Below, piece by piece: positions 49,967-58,900 of a stretch of 64,000 bases of DNA. The number at the start of each line of letters is the position of its first letter. Position 1 is the first letter of the stretch. The notes under the pieces were generated by a model. That model made no database searches. It was not told where the DNA came from and saw only the letters and a program-made list of their open reading frames with translations. A program made the translations under genes and the position numbers. Origin of the DNA: Photobacterium gaetbulicola Gung47 (GTDB taxonomy: Bacteria > Pseudomonadota > Gammaproteobacteria > Enterobacterales > Vibrionaceae); assembly GCA_000940995.1 (NCBI GenBank), contig CP005973.1, positions 1,988,530 to 2,052,529 on the forward strand, written 5' to 3'.

Positions 49967-51178
49967 ATGGAACAGAATACCTACCCTGAACACGACGTAG
50001 CCGATCTATCTCTTGCGCCACTTGGCCGCAGGCGTGTCGCATGGGCTCGTAGCCACATGCCAATCATGCGCAGCATTATCGAGCACTTTGAAAAAGAAAA
50101 GCCGTTTACCGGTTTGACAATCGGTATTTGCTTGCACGTTGAGGCCAAAACCGGTGTGTGGCTGGAGGCCTTGACCAAAGGGGGGGCCAAAGTGGTGATC
50201 ACCGGTTCACCAGGTTCAACCCAAGATGAAACCGCTGCCGCATTGGTCGAAGACTATGGGGTAAGTGTCTATTCCCGCCGTGACGAAAGCTTTGATGATC
50301 ATATTAACTACTGCCGCAAAGTGTTATCTCACCAACCGGACATCATTGCCGACAACGGTGCTGATTTGCACGAGCTCATTTTTACCGAGCCAGAATTTAG
50401 CGGTTTTCAAACTTCACTGCTAGGGGCCACGGAGGAAACCACCACCGGGGCTAACCGCTTGCGTGAAGACTTCCATGCTGACAAGTTCAGCACCTTGATC
50501 ATCAATGATACCCAAGCCAAACGTATTATCGAAAACCGTTTCGGTGTGGGTTCATCCGTTGTCGATGGCATCATGCGCGCCACCAACGTCATGCTGCACG
50601 GCAAGAAGGTCGTGGTGATTGGTTATGGTTATTGCGGCTCCGGTACGGCGCAGCGCCTGCGAGGTATGGGGGCCCATGTTACCGTCGTTGAGTCCAACCC
50701 ACTGACATTGCTTGAAGCGCATATGGAAGGCTTCTACACCTCAACCTTGGAAGAGGCTTTGCCGGATGCCGACATGGTCGTCACCATTACTGGCCGTGAC
50801 AACGTGCTGCGTAAGGAGCACTTCGAATTGATGCGCGACAATACGATTATCGCCAATGCGGGGCATTTCCAGCGTGAAATCAACCTTGCGGATTTGGCTG
50901 CGGTGAGCCAAAGCCAGGATAAGATCCGTCCTCATGTAACGGCTTACCAACTTGAAGAAAAGCAGCTGTTCGTCCTGTCGGATGCCAACCTTGTTAACCT
51001 ATCGGCGGGTGACGGAAACCCGATAGAAATTATGGATCTCGGCCTGGCATTGCAGTCGCTCAGTTTAGAGCGTATCGCCCTTAACCGGGACTCGCTGCAG
51101 AATATTCCTCAACCGGTCCCTTTCGATATCGAAATGCAAGTTGCTGAACTTGCTGTGAAACACTGGATTAACCACTAA
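49967..51178 (+). CDS. S-adenosylhomocysteine hydrolase-like NAD-binding protein
   Basis: A 403-residue protein of the AdoHcyase superfamily. Conserved segments are CLHVEAKTGVWLEAL (55-69), SPGSTQDETAAA, ADNGADLHEL (129-138, with N130 where true enzymes have Asp), EETTTGANRL (156-165), NDTQAKRIIENRFG (D181, K185), and the Rossmann loop GYGYCGSG (219-226). The typical C-terminal KPdhYRY tail, which completes the NAD site of a neighbouring subunit, is absent. Vibrionaceae normally use Pfs and LuxS for S-adenosylhomocysteine, so this is probably a specialised paralog with another substrate. ATG 49967 has GAGG upstream. A terminator follows. Confidence 0.78.
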   Translation: MEQNTYPEHDVADLSLAPLGRRRVAWARSHMPIMRSIIEHFEKEKPFTGLTIGICLHVEAKTGVWLEALTKGGAKVVITGSPGSTQDETAAALVEDYGVSVYSRRDESFDDHINYCRKVLSHQPDIIADNGADLHELIFTEPEFSGFQTSLLGATEETTTGANRLREDFHADKFSTLIINDTQAKRIIENRFGVGSSVVDGIMRATNVMLHGKKVVVIGYGYCGSGTAQRLRGMGAHVTVVESNPLTLLEAHMEGFYTSTLEEALPDADMVVTITGRDNVLRKEHFELMRDNTIIANAGHFQREINLADLAAVSQSQDKIRPHVTAYQLEEKQLFVLSDANLVNLSAGDGNPIEIMDLGLALQSLSLERIALNRDSLQNIPQPVPFDIEMQVAELAVKHWINH

Positions 51179-51188
51179 CTTTGCAACC

Positions 51189-51219
51189 ACCTCGGGTATG
51201 CTGCGCCCGAGGTATTTTT
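51189..51219 (+). terminator. Terminator of the SahH-like gene
   Basis: ACCTCGGG/CCCGAGGT stem (51189-51196 with 51206-51213) with T5 tail. Confidence 0.88.
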
Positions 51220-51434
51220 GCCGTCACCCTGTCCAACCTCATGAGCGCGACGATAGCCGGTTTTTTTTCTCGTTTTAGCCATTGATGAGGGGGGAGATAC
51301 TATGGTGGTGTGCTTGAGTTGCTGAACGGATTGTTAGTGTCCCCAAAATTTTTTTTAAGATTTGTCAAAATTTCACTGCATAATTTTTGCCCAGCTGTTA
51401 TGATGTGCGGGCTCAAATAGAGAAGAGTTATTTA

Positions 51435-51494
51435 ATGCAACATCAAGTACAAGTTAAACCATCTGATACTTCTACGTTTTCGTGCTGTATCTAA
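51435..51494 (+). CDS. Short upstream ORF in the cold-shock gene leader
   Basis: A 19-residue ORF (ATG 51435 to TAA 51494, beginning MQHQVQVKPSD and ending in FSCCI) with AGAAGAG upstream, about 95 bp before the cold-shock gene. It lies in the 409-bp space after the SahH-like gene, which otherwise looks like the long 5' leader typical of cold-shock mRNAs. It may be a leader peptide or chance. Confidence 0.3.
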   Translation: MQHQVQVKPSDTSTFSCCI

Positions 51495-51587
51495 CTGTTT
51501 CCCTTATATTTATCGTCACATTAATAATTCAATTGTTACTGATCGCTGTTGATAGCGATTTAAATGAATTTACATAAGGGACAACAC

Positions 51588-51797
51588 ATGTCTAAGTCTA
51601 CTGGTATCGTTAAGTGGTTTAACGAAGAAAAAGGTTTCGGTTTCATCACTCAAGAGAACGGCGGTGCAGACGTATTCGTACACTTCCGCGCAATCGCTTC
51701 TGAAGGTTTCAAGACTCTTTCTGAAGGTCAGAAAGTTTCTTTTGACGTAGAGCAAGGCCAGAAAGGTCCTCAAGCTGCAAACGTAGTTACTCTATAA
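51588..51797 (+). CDS. CspA-family cold-shock protein
   Basis: A 69-residue five-strand OB-fold RNA chaperone. RNP-1 is KGFGFI and RNP-2 is VFVHF; the sequence begins MSKSTGIVKWFNEEKG. ATG 51588 has TAAGGGA upstream. The long leader (transcript probably starting near 51420) is typical of CspA-type genes, whose leader changes structure with temperature. A strong terminator follows. Confidence 0.95.
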   Translation: MSKSTGIVKWFNEEKGFGFITQENGGADVFVHFRAIASEGFKTLSEGQKVSFDVEQGQKGPQAANVVTL

Positions 51798-51817
51798 GTC
51801 ATTGAACTTATTTTAAG

Positions 51818-51846
51818 AAAATGCTGGCCTAGGCCAGCATTTTTTG
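51818..51846 (+). terminator. Terminator of the cold-shock gene
   Basis: Perfect ATGCTGGCCT palindrome (51821-51840) extended by AAA/TTT, then TTTTT. Confidence 0.9.
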
Positions 51847-51856
51847 TATCTGCTAT

Positions 51857-51897
51857 ATACCCAAGGTACTTCCTGCACCTTGAGGTAACTTGGGTAT
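51857..51897. repeat. Short interspersed palindromic repeat of the Vibrio-group ATACCCAAG type
   Basis: Ends ATACCCAAG (51857-51865) and CTTGGGTAT (51889-51897) form 9-bp arms around an inner partial palindrome (CTGCACCTTGAGG). Repeats with these ends are found in many copies in Vibrio and Photobacterium intergenic regions; this is from memory, not a search. Confidence 0.6.
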
Positions 51898-52267
51898 CTC
51901 TGATCCCTGAACATCTCTTATACCTCTTTTTTATTTGAGGAAGGTAGGATGGAGATGGGTAAATATGCAACCTTTTCCTCCGCTGTTTCACCTTTACTTT
52001 GATTTCCACGCAGGCTCCTTTAGCTCAAATCCGGCAACGCTAAGACGACTTCAGATAAATACTGACATGATATTTGCGACTTGAAAGCAAAAAACAGCCC
52101 ATGTGGTTATTGTTGCTGCAAGATTGGTAGTCGGCAGTGCAAAGTTTTGTTAAATAAGTGTTTAATGAAATATATTATGTGATCTTCGTCACGCTATGAC
52201 GTCAAGTTGATTTGGATTATCTGTTTTTGTGTTTTATTCAATATAGAGCGGGTGGTTATTCACTGCC

Positions 52268-52441
52268 TGCAACGTAGAGGCGCATTGCCTAACAGTAGTT
52301 TAGTGAAGGTCGACAGCCGGTGAAGCTAAGCGAAAGGAGTCAATGCCGAAGTGGTTTTGGTCGTCAGCCAAGCTGCTGGGGTTGTTCTTAATAGGAGCAG
52401 CACTGTCATCTCGGGCCCTGCCCGGATGGAGAGCTACAGCA
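52268..52441 (+). promoter_or_regulatory. Lysine riboswitch (LYS element)
   Basis: The conserved core is present in order: AGAGGCGC (52276-52283) followed by ATTGCC, an AGTA loop, CGAAAGGAG, GCCGAAG (52345-52351), GCTGGGGTTGTT (52375-52386), CTGTCATC (52403-52410) pairing with GATGGAGAGCTAC (52425-52437). These match the lysC leaders of E. coli and B. subtilis. P1 would pair about 52268-52277 with 52434-52440. No clear intrinsic terminator follows, but CTCCT at 52504-52508 and 52516-52520 could hide the AGGAGA ribosome site (52554-52559) of the next gene, suggesting translational control. The rest of the 770-bp space (51847-52267) holds only the repeat above. Confidence 0.93.
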
Positions 52442-52568
52442 ATATTTGTTTTCGAACAGGTAAGTTCACCTACCGATTTCGTACAGCCTTTGTCGCTCGC
52501 GTACTCCTTACGCCCCTCCTCTACATACTCACACTTTATTGATGTTGTTTATTAGGAGAAGTCTACGA

Positions 52569-54062
52569 ATGGCTGATTACGGATTATTGTCCATCGTACC
52601 CGCGGTGCTGGCGCTGATACTCGCCTTTACCACTCGGCATGTTGTTTTGGCTCTGGGCGTTGCAGTGATCAGCGGCATGCTGATCTTAACCAAGGGCCAC
52701 CCTGTCGATACTGCGTTGATGTTCTTGTCTGATGGGCCGTTCACTCAGCTCGCATCGGGCAGCAACGCACAGATCATTATTGTTATTACTATCATTTCTG
52801 GCTTTATCTACCTGGTCGAGCAAAGCGGTGGCATGGCTGCATTTTCGACCATGGCGACCCGTTATGTGTCATCACCATTGAAAGCCCAGCTTGCGACCTG
52901 GGCAACCGGGATCGGGGTGTTTTTTACCGACTCGGGCAACTCGCTGATCCTCGGCCCGATGTTCTCGCCAATCTACAACAAGCTCAAGCTGAGCAAGGAG
53001 AAACTGGCCTTCATCATCGACTCGACCTCGTCACCGATTTGTGTGCTGATCCCGATTATTAGCTGGGGTGTTTACTCGCAGGGTCTGATTGAGAACGCGT
53101 TCGATAACATGGGCCAGCCGGTCGATGGTTTTGCGACTTTCCTTCAGGTGATCCCTTACCAGCTCTATGCCTTGCTGGCACTGTTCAGTGTGCCTGTCTA
53201 TGCGGTGCTAAAAAAAGACTGGGGGCCAATGGCCGAAGCCGAGCAGCAAGCCCGCCAGCAGGCTGAGGTGAGCGTGCAATCTGCGGATGACCAGCAGGTG
53301 AAATCAGGCCGTATCTCACTGATTGTATTGCCACTGGCGGTACTGTTTGGCTCGCTAATCGCGCTGTTCACCTATAATTACCACTTGCATGGCGCCATCA
53401 ATGGCCCTGTGATCCGTGCATCGCTGGGTACCAGCTATCTGATTGCCTCGGTAACGGCGATTGCCTATTACGCCTACACCAAAACTATGACCGCCTCGAC
53501 AGCCTTCAACACTTTTGTGTCGGGAATGCAGCGGATCATGCTAATTTTGGTTATCTTGCTATTGGCATGGACCTTGGGTGATATCTGTAAATCACTGGGG
53601 ACTGGGGACTATATTAGCCAGGTGATGAATGACCGCTTGCCGGTGTTCATGCTGCCTGCATTGATTTTCATTATCGGCAGTTTTATCTCGGTGGCAACAG
53701 GTTCGTCGTGGGGTACCTTCGCCATCCTGATCCCGATTGCGGTACCGGTTGCCAGTGCACTGGGCGCCGACCCGCTGATTTGTATTGGTGCCGCGCTAAG
53801 TGGCGGCATGCTGGGGGATCACTCATCACCGATTTCCGACACCACGATCCTCAGCTCGATGTCGACCGGATGTGATCATGTTTCCCATGTCCGTACTCAG
53901 TTCCCGTACGCTATTTTGACTGGCGTGACCGCCAGCATCGGCTTCATGGTTGCCGAAATCACTCGTAGCCCGTACACCATTGTATTGGCCGCCGTATTGC
54001 AAGTTGCACTGATTGTGTTGATGGTGCGCCGTCAGGCCGCAGCCAGCCCAGTTACCGCTTAA
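52569..54062 (+). CDS. NhaC-family transporter, probable lysine permease (LysW-like)
   Basis: A 498-residue inner-membrane protein with about 11-12 helices and the NhaC/antiporter signatures FTDSGNSLILGPMFSPIYNK, STSSPICVLIPIISWG, SVATGSSWGTFAILIPIAVPVA and LGDHSSPISDTTILSSMSTGCDH. ATG 52569 has AGGAGA 9 nt upstream. The preceding lysine riboswitch strongly suggests that the substrate is lysine rather than only Na+/H+; NhaC-superfamily genes under LYS elements have been assigned as lysine transporters (LysW) by comparative genomics. It is co-transcribed with the saccharopine dehydrogenase 45 bp downstream. Confidence 0.88.
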   Translation: MADYGLLSIVPAVLALILAFTTRHVVLALGVAVISGMLILTKGHPVDTALMFLSDGPFTQLASGSNAQIIIVITIISGFIYLVEQSGGMAAFSTMATRYVSSPLKAQLATWATGIGVFFTDSGNSLILGPMFSPIYNKLKLSKEKLAFIIDSTSSPICVLIPIISWGVYSQGLIENAFDNMGQPVDGFATFLQVIPYQLYALLALFSVPVYAVLKKDWGPMAEAEQQARQQAEVSVQSADDQQVKSGRISLIVLPLAVLFGSLIALFTYNYHLHGAINGPVIRASLGTSYLIASVTAIAYYAYTKTMTASTAFNTFVSGMQRIMLILVILLLAWTLGDICKSLGTGDYISQVMNDRLPVFMLPALIFIIGSFISVATGSSWGTFAILIPIAVPVASALGADPLICIGAALSGGMLGDHSSPISDTTILSSMSTGCDHVSHVRTQFPYAILTGVTASIGFMVAEITRSPYTIVLAAVLQVALIVLMVRRQAAASPVTA

Positions 54063-54107
54063 ATAGCGATTGCTATTACGAGCTACCGTTTAAAAAAAGG
54101 ATTGAAA

Positions 54108-55172
54108 ATGAACACACTATTTTGGCTAAGAGATGAAGTAAAAGTGGGTGAGCACCGCACCGCATTGACACCTACCGGAGCCAAAGCCCTGATTGATGCG
54201 GGTGCCCAAGTGATCGTCGAGCGCAGCGATACTCGCATTTTTCCTGATCAGGCCTATGTCGATGTGGGCTGTGAGCTGGCGGCAGGCCATAGCTGGACTG
54301 ACGCTCCGGAGCACGCCTATATCTTGGGTTTGAAAGAACTGGCTGAAGACGATTTCCCGCTTAAGCACCAGCACATTTATTTTGCCCATGCCTTCAAGGG
54401 GCAGGATGAAGCGGTGCAGATCCTGTCGCGCTTCAATGCCGGTGGCGGCCAAATCCTTGACTTGGAATTCCTCCAGGACGAAATGGGCAAGCGTGTTTGT
54501 GCCTTTGGTTACTGGGCTGGCTACGTTGGCGCAGCGATTGGTCTATCGGGTTATATCCACCATTTACACTGTAAAGACGTGTTCGGCTCGGTGGGCAGCT
54601 ACCCTGATCGCGACCATTACCTAGCGGTACTGCGCGAGCAGGTTGCGACACTATCAGAGATGCCTAAGGTATTGGTTATCGGTCAGTTTGGCCGCTGTGG
54701 CCGTGGCGCGCTGGACTTGTTTGCCGAGCTGGGTATCGATGCCGACGGCTGGGATATTGAAGAAACCAAAGCTGGCGGCCCGTTCACCGCAATCAATGAT
54801 TACGACATCTTGGTTAACTGTGCTTACCTAGCAGAAGGCACGCCTCCGTTCATCACCAAGGAAAGCCTAGGTGAGAACCCACGCCTGAGCATGGTCAGCG
54901 ATGTCAGCTGCGATCCGAACAACCCGGATAACCCAATCCGCATCTACAGCCAAAGCACCAAGTTGGCGAAGCCGATTATTGAGTCGGAGGTCAGCGGGTT
55001 ATATGTGCAGGCGGTCGACCACCTACCGACAGTACTGCCGAAAGAAAGCAGCGAAGATTTCGCCGGTCAGCTGCTGCCGCATCTTCTGACTCTGTGCAAA
55101 AGTGAAGATCCCAACGGCGTCTGGGCAAGGGCACGTGATTTCTACGCGACGGCGCAGAACATTGTAAAGTAA
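54108..55172 (+). CDS. Saccharopine dehydrogenase (NAD+, L-lysine-forming), LYS1 type
   Basis: A 354-residue cytosolic enzyme of the alanine dehydrogenase/PNT-like fold: N-terminal domain WLRDEVKVGEHRTALTPTGA, catalytic K76 in ILGLKEL and H94 in HIYFAHAFKGQ (matching K77 and H96 of yeast LYS1), and NAD-binding VLVIGQFGRCGRGALDLF (about 188-205). It interconverts saccharopine with lysine plus 2-oxoglutarate. ATG 54108 is chosen with AAGG 7 nt upstream. It follows the NhaC gene with no terminator between, so it should also be under the lysine riboswitch. Bacteria usually make lysine through diaminopimelate, so its role is likely salvage of saccharopine or a lysine side pathway. Confidence 0.85.
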   Translation: MNTLFWLRDEVKVGEHRTALTPTGAKALIDAGAQVIVERSDTRIFPDQAYVDVGCELAAGHSWTDAPEHAYILGLKELAEDDFPLKHQHIYFAHAFKGQDEAVQILSRFNAGGGQILDLEFLQDEMGKRVCAFGYWAGYVGAAIGLSGYIHHLHCKDVFGSVGSYPDRDHYLAVLREQVATLSEMPKVLVIGQFGRCGRGALDLFAELGIDADGWDIEETKAGGPFTAINDYDILVNCAYLAEGTPPFITKESLGENPRLSMVSDVSCDPNNPDNPIRIYSQSTKLAKPIIESEVSGLYVQAVDHLPTVLPKESSEDFAGQLLPHLLTLCKSEDPNGVWARARDFYATAQNIVK

Positions 55173-55207
55173 ACATCGCGGCGATTTGCCTAGGCCAATG
55201 AGAGAAG

Positions 55208-55236
55208 GGGATCTACGTTTGTTAGGTCCCTTTTTT
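55208..55236 (+). terminator. Terminator of the NhaC-saccharopine dehydrogenase unit
   Basis: GGGATCTA/TAGGTCCC stem (55208-55215 with 55223-55230) and T6 tail. Confidence 0.85.
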
Positions 55237-55436
55237 ATACCAATGAATCGAAGTCTTAATGGTGTGACCTATGCGAATAAGCTTTACCACGTGACACATT
55301 TTTGGACAATTCTGTGTCAGGGCTTTTGCTAATTTAGGAAGTGATGAATAACTTTAGCTAATCGCAATCCACCGTGACAGGCTCAAAAGGTAGATAAGTT
55401 TGTTATTTCAGTTCTATGCTATCTAAAGCACTGGAA

Positions 55437-55467
55437 AGCCACCTTCATATAAAGGTGGCTATTTTTT
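55437..55467. terminator. Second terminator hairpin in the gap before the RHS unit
   Basis: AGCCACCTT/AAGGTGGCT (55437-55445 with 55452-55460), 6-nt loop, T6 tail on the plus strand. No annotated plus-strand gene ends here, since the previous unit has its own terminator. It may be the plus-strand end of an unannotated small RNA in 55240-55467, or a bidirectional stop for the convergent toxin unit. The remaining part of this 358-bp gap holds a TGACACA/TGTGTCA hairpin (55292-55319) and nothing else recognised. Confidence 0.7.
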
Positions 55468-55530
55468 ATTTACGTTAAATGATGATCATCACAAACAACA
55501 CATCAAATAAAGTCAATCAACTTACAAGTG

Positions 55531-55971
55531 CTAATACAACTCATATGGAACCCCAGACGCGGGCAGCATCTCATTAGTAAATTGCTCTATAATTGACGAC
55601 CCAATATACATAACACAACCATCATTTTTTGTTGGAACTTCAATAGTTTCAAATGGGGTTCCTCCTGGTGAGCCTACCTTTAAACCACGAAATTCATATG
55701 AATGCAGTTTACCAATAATTGATTGAGACTTTATATAATCAGGGTTTACCTTGTTGCATTGACCATCACTAAAAACAATTATTGCTCCATTAAGTCCATC
55801 CAAGTCATCACTGTGCTCCAACAAGTCAATATCATAGCTAAAGTGTATAGACTCATTATGCTGAACCGATGTAAAGCCCTTAACCATAGGCCATTCATTA
55901 TCATGAAAATGATAAGTCTCAACCACAGTCAAGCTCATTACCGAAATAAAAAGGCTAGTTAAACTCATCAT
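55531..55971 (-). CDS. Small exported partner of the RHS toxin (putative immunity)
   Basis: A 146-residue protein (ATG 55971, or 55968) whose start lies inside the last codons of the RHS gene, with AAGGAG just upstream in that gene; the two are translationally coupled. A signal peptide (MMSLTSLFISVMSLTVVETY) suggests periplasmic location. The mature part is acidic with two cysteines (SDGQCNKV and DGCVMYIG). No family recognised. Genes in this place beside RHS and other polymorphic toxins are usually immunity proteins, and a periplasmic immunity would imply a toxin acting in the periplasm or membrane. AT-rich like the RHS gene. Confidence 0.6.
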   Translation of the reverse strand: MMSLTSLFISVMSLTVVETYHFHDNEWPMVKGFTSVQHNESIHFSYDIDLLEHSDDLDGLNGAIIVFSDGQCNKVNPDYIKSQSIIGKLHSYEFRGLKVGSPGGTPFETIEVPTKNDGCVMYIGSSIIEQFTNEMLPASGVPYELY

Positions 55972-58900
55972 ACAGCTCCTTATAACTACCATACTGCTGG
56001 TATGCTTCCCACATAAACTCAGCTGACTTTTTGGTAAAATACCCAGTTACAGACAAAGATTTTACAAACGCATTCTTTTGAGCAGCACTAGAAGCATACT
56101 GGTATGCAAGATTTATCGAATGTGCGACCATCTCCGATGAATAGAACATCTTCGCGACAATAGATATATTCCACTCATTCCTTGCTTCCATATACACGTC
56201 ATTTCTTGCTAAACGATCATCGCCCCAACTTCGTAATCTTGGATGTAATTCATAAATTATTTCGATAGGAGCAGTTCTATAAAAGTTCATCTTATACCAA
56301 GCTTCTGAGTTACGTCCACTTGCACTTTTGTACGCAAAACCACTATCAATCAGACCTTTAATCGCTTCAGATTGTGAATTAAACAAATTAGCCAAAGAAG
56401 CAGTCTGTACTCCTTTCGTAAACGAGCCACCGCCCATTTTACTTCCCGCGCCTCCAGCTATCGCTGCAATGGCCAACTCACCAAAATCGATACCCACCGC
56501 ATTGAATTTACCACTACCACCAATCATATCGAGGAGACTACTTGCCTGGCTGGTTGCTTTACCAAAAGCCGCGGAGAAAAAACCCGCAGAGAAACTGTCT
56601 CCATTCAATGAGTTCAAGCCACCGCCAACCACACCATGGGTTAATGATTTAACCAAAGGATTTTCACCTATCATATTCGAAAGAAAGCCTCCCTCAGCAA
56701 AACCTGCTCCGACAGCTGAAAATATCCCCGCAGTTAACCCAGCCTTGAATGCATCCCTTGGACTCAGGCCAAAAGACCGACTGACTACGTATGTCATCGT
56801 AAATGATATTGTACTGACTACGGCCCAATGAACACCCGCTTTGAGCATAAGCCCGAACACTACGGAGGTAACTAGCCCTATAAAGTTACCTGTTGGATCG
56901 TGGTACTTTAATGGGTTATTCCAAACATAACTGTAACGGTTGTAATTGTGGCTATTGTTAGGGTTTTGCAGCACAGAGTCGGGGCTCAAGAAGATACCAT
57001 ACTCTGGCGAATACACTCTGGCATTCATATGGATTAGGTCAACTTCGGGTATATGCTCATGCCCTGTAAATCCACGATTGGTGATCGAGCCAAACAGCTT
57101 ATTCTGCTCAAGGTTATGACGATCCCACTCTATCTCCCTGGCTTTCCCCCATGCATCAAACAACGTCTGGCTAACTTGCTCTCCTATGGCATTGGTAACC
57201 AAAGTAATCGAGCCCAATGAATCTTTATGGAAATAATGTACCTCTTTACTGATTGGGCTTTCGTCTTCAGCTTTACGAATATCCATACTGACAGCAATGG
57301 CACGGCCTCCAGCATTGATAAAGTTATGGTACTCGACCTGGAGCCCCTCCGAGCCCTGCGTATACCTTTTCTCAAAACTTGAACCTTGATAGAAAAGGCG
57401 TTCACCATTACCACTGACTTTTCTTAATCGGTTGCCTGATGTACCGTATGTGAATTGAGCAAAATTATCACCCGTATGCTGCTTTAGGGCTTGCCCTGCC
57501 AGACCCCATACAAAGTACTGGTTGCCAATCTGTGTTACTGCTCCGTTAGCGTCATATGTCACATCCTTATCACCAATTTTGCTTGGGCCATAACCTCTTC
57601 CACTGTATTGGTATGCTACCCCATCTTTTGATTTGAAGTTCCCCCGCTTATCATATGTAAAGTTTTCATTGAAACGGGCACCTTTCCCAACAACCTCAGC
57701 AATAGAACTTCTGTATGATACCGAAATCAGTTGCTCAGCGGCATCAAATGCAAACTTCTCTTTTATCCCTAAGGTGAGGTTTTCACGGACGGTCATATTG
57801 TCATTCCGGTCGTATCCAAAACGCAAATTGCGTGACCACCCCTGGCTGGATAAGCCATACCCACTGGATGCGGGTCCACGAGTATCAATGTTGTGTAGCT
57901 GACCGGTTCCTTCGTAATAGAAGTAATCCGAGCTTACCCCGTTGCCAAACATCTCAGCTTTTACACGACCTGAAGCATCGACTTCCTGCGCTAGCCAGTA
58001 ATAAATTTCTGCATCAGGATTATCAGAAATATCCGCAAGACTTTCCCATCGCTCGGCTCGATCTGTCTCTGTTTCGAATAACCGATTAAAATGGCTCGAC
58101 ATAGACGCAAGTTGAGTCGCCAAAGACAACATATCTTCAGCTGCGGCCAAATAATCATAATAACGGCCCATTAGCATTTGGTAGGCTAGATTATATTCAC
58201 GGGCTAAATCCGAAAGACTTCCGTTCCATTCTTTTTTGAAGAATGGATTATTGCCGTATTCATCCACATCAGCAATGATGATCTCCAACTGTCCGCTGTC
58301 ATTGAGATCTCCTATCCAAGCTTTACTGCTTTCATTTTTCTCAAAACGCCCCCATTTATCACTAACTACTCCATTAATCAGCTGCAAATACATGTCATGG
58401 CTAATTTGCTCCATGTTTCCAGAAACAGGATCATAGATATGATGGAACTCTGGGATCAGCGGTACAATTGACAGCAGGCCACCGTCAATAGGAACAAATA
58501 GTTCCGGCGTCTCAATCAGTAAAAAACCTAGATCAGATTCCCAAATATCATGTGCCATTCCTTTGTATCGGCTAAATGAAACATCGTCGACCCCATTCAC
58601 TGGCATCGTATTGTTGCTCGCATCTACAATCTCATCCGCCCAGGACTTCGCGTCCATGGCTTGCGAGTAAAGTGATGCTGCCTCATTTGCATAAAGCTCG
58701 GCATGCTTTAGTGCATCTGCGATCAATTGCTCGATCTCTTCTTTACTCAGTTCAAGGTTATGCTGCCCCGCAGGCCCTTTAATCGCTCTTAAATGGCCAT
58801 TCTCATAGACATTTTGCTGACGGAAACCATCTGGTCGAACTTCTTCAATAACACGCCCCGTCTCGTCATACTTATATTCGGTAACAAAACGCTGATGGCC

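Noticed and set aside
52343..52555. Short ORFs of 60-70 codons before the NhaC gene
   Set aside because: They overlap the conserved core of the lysine riboswitch and lack ribosome sites.
56328..56831. A 167-residue plus-strand protein opposite the RHS tail
   Set aside because: Pro/Ala-rich antisense of the Gly-rich RHS segment; no ribosome site or family pattern.
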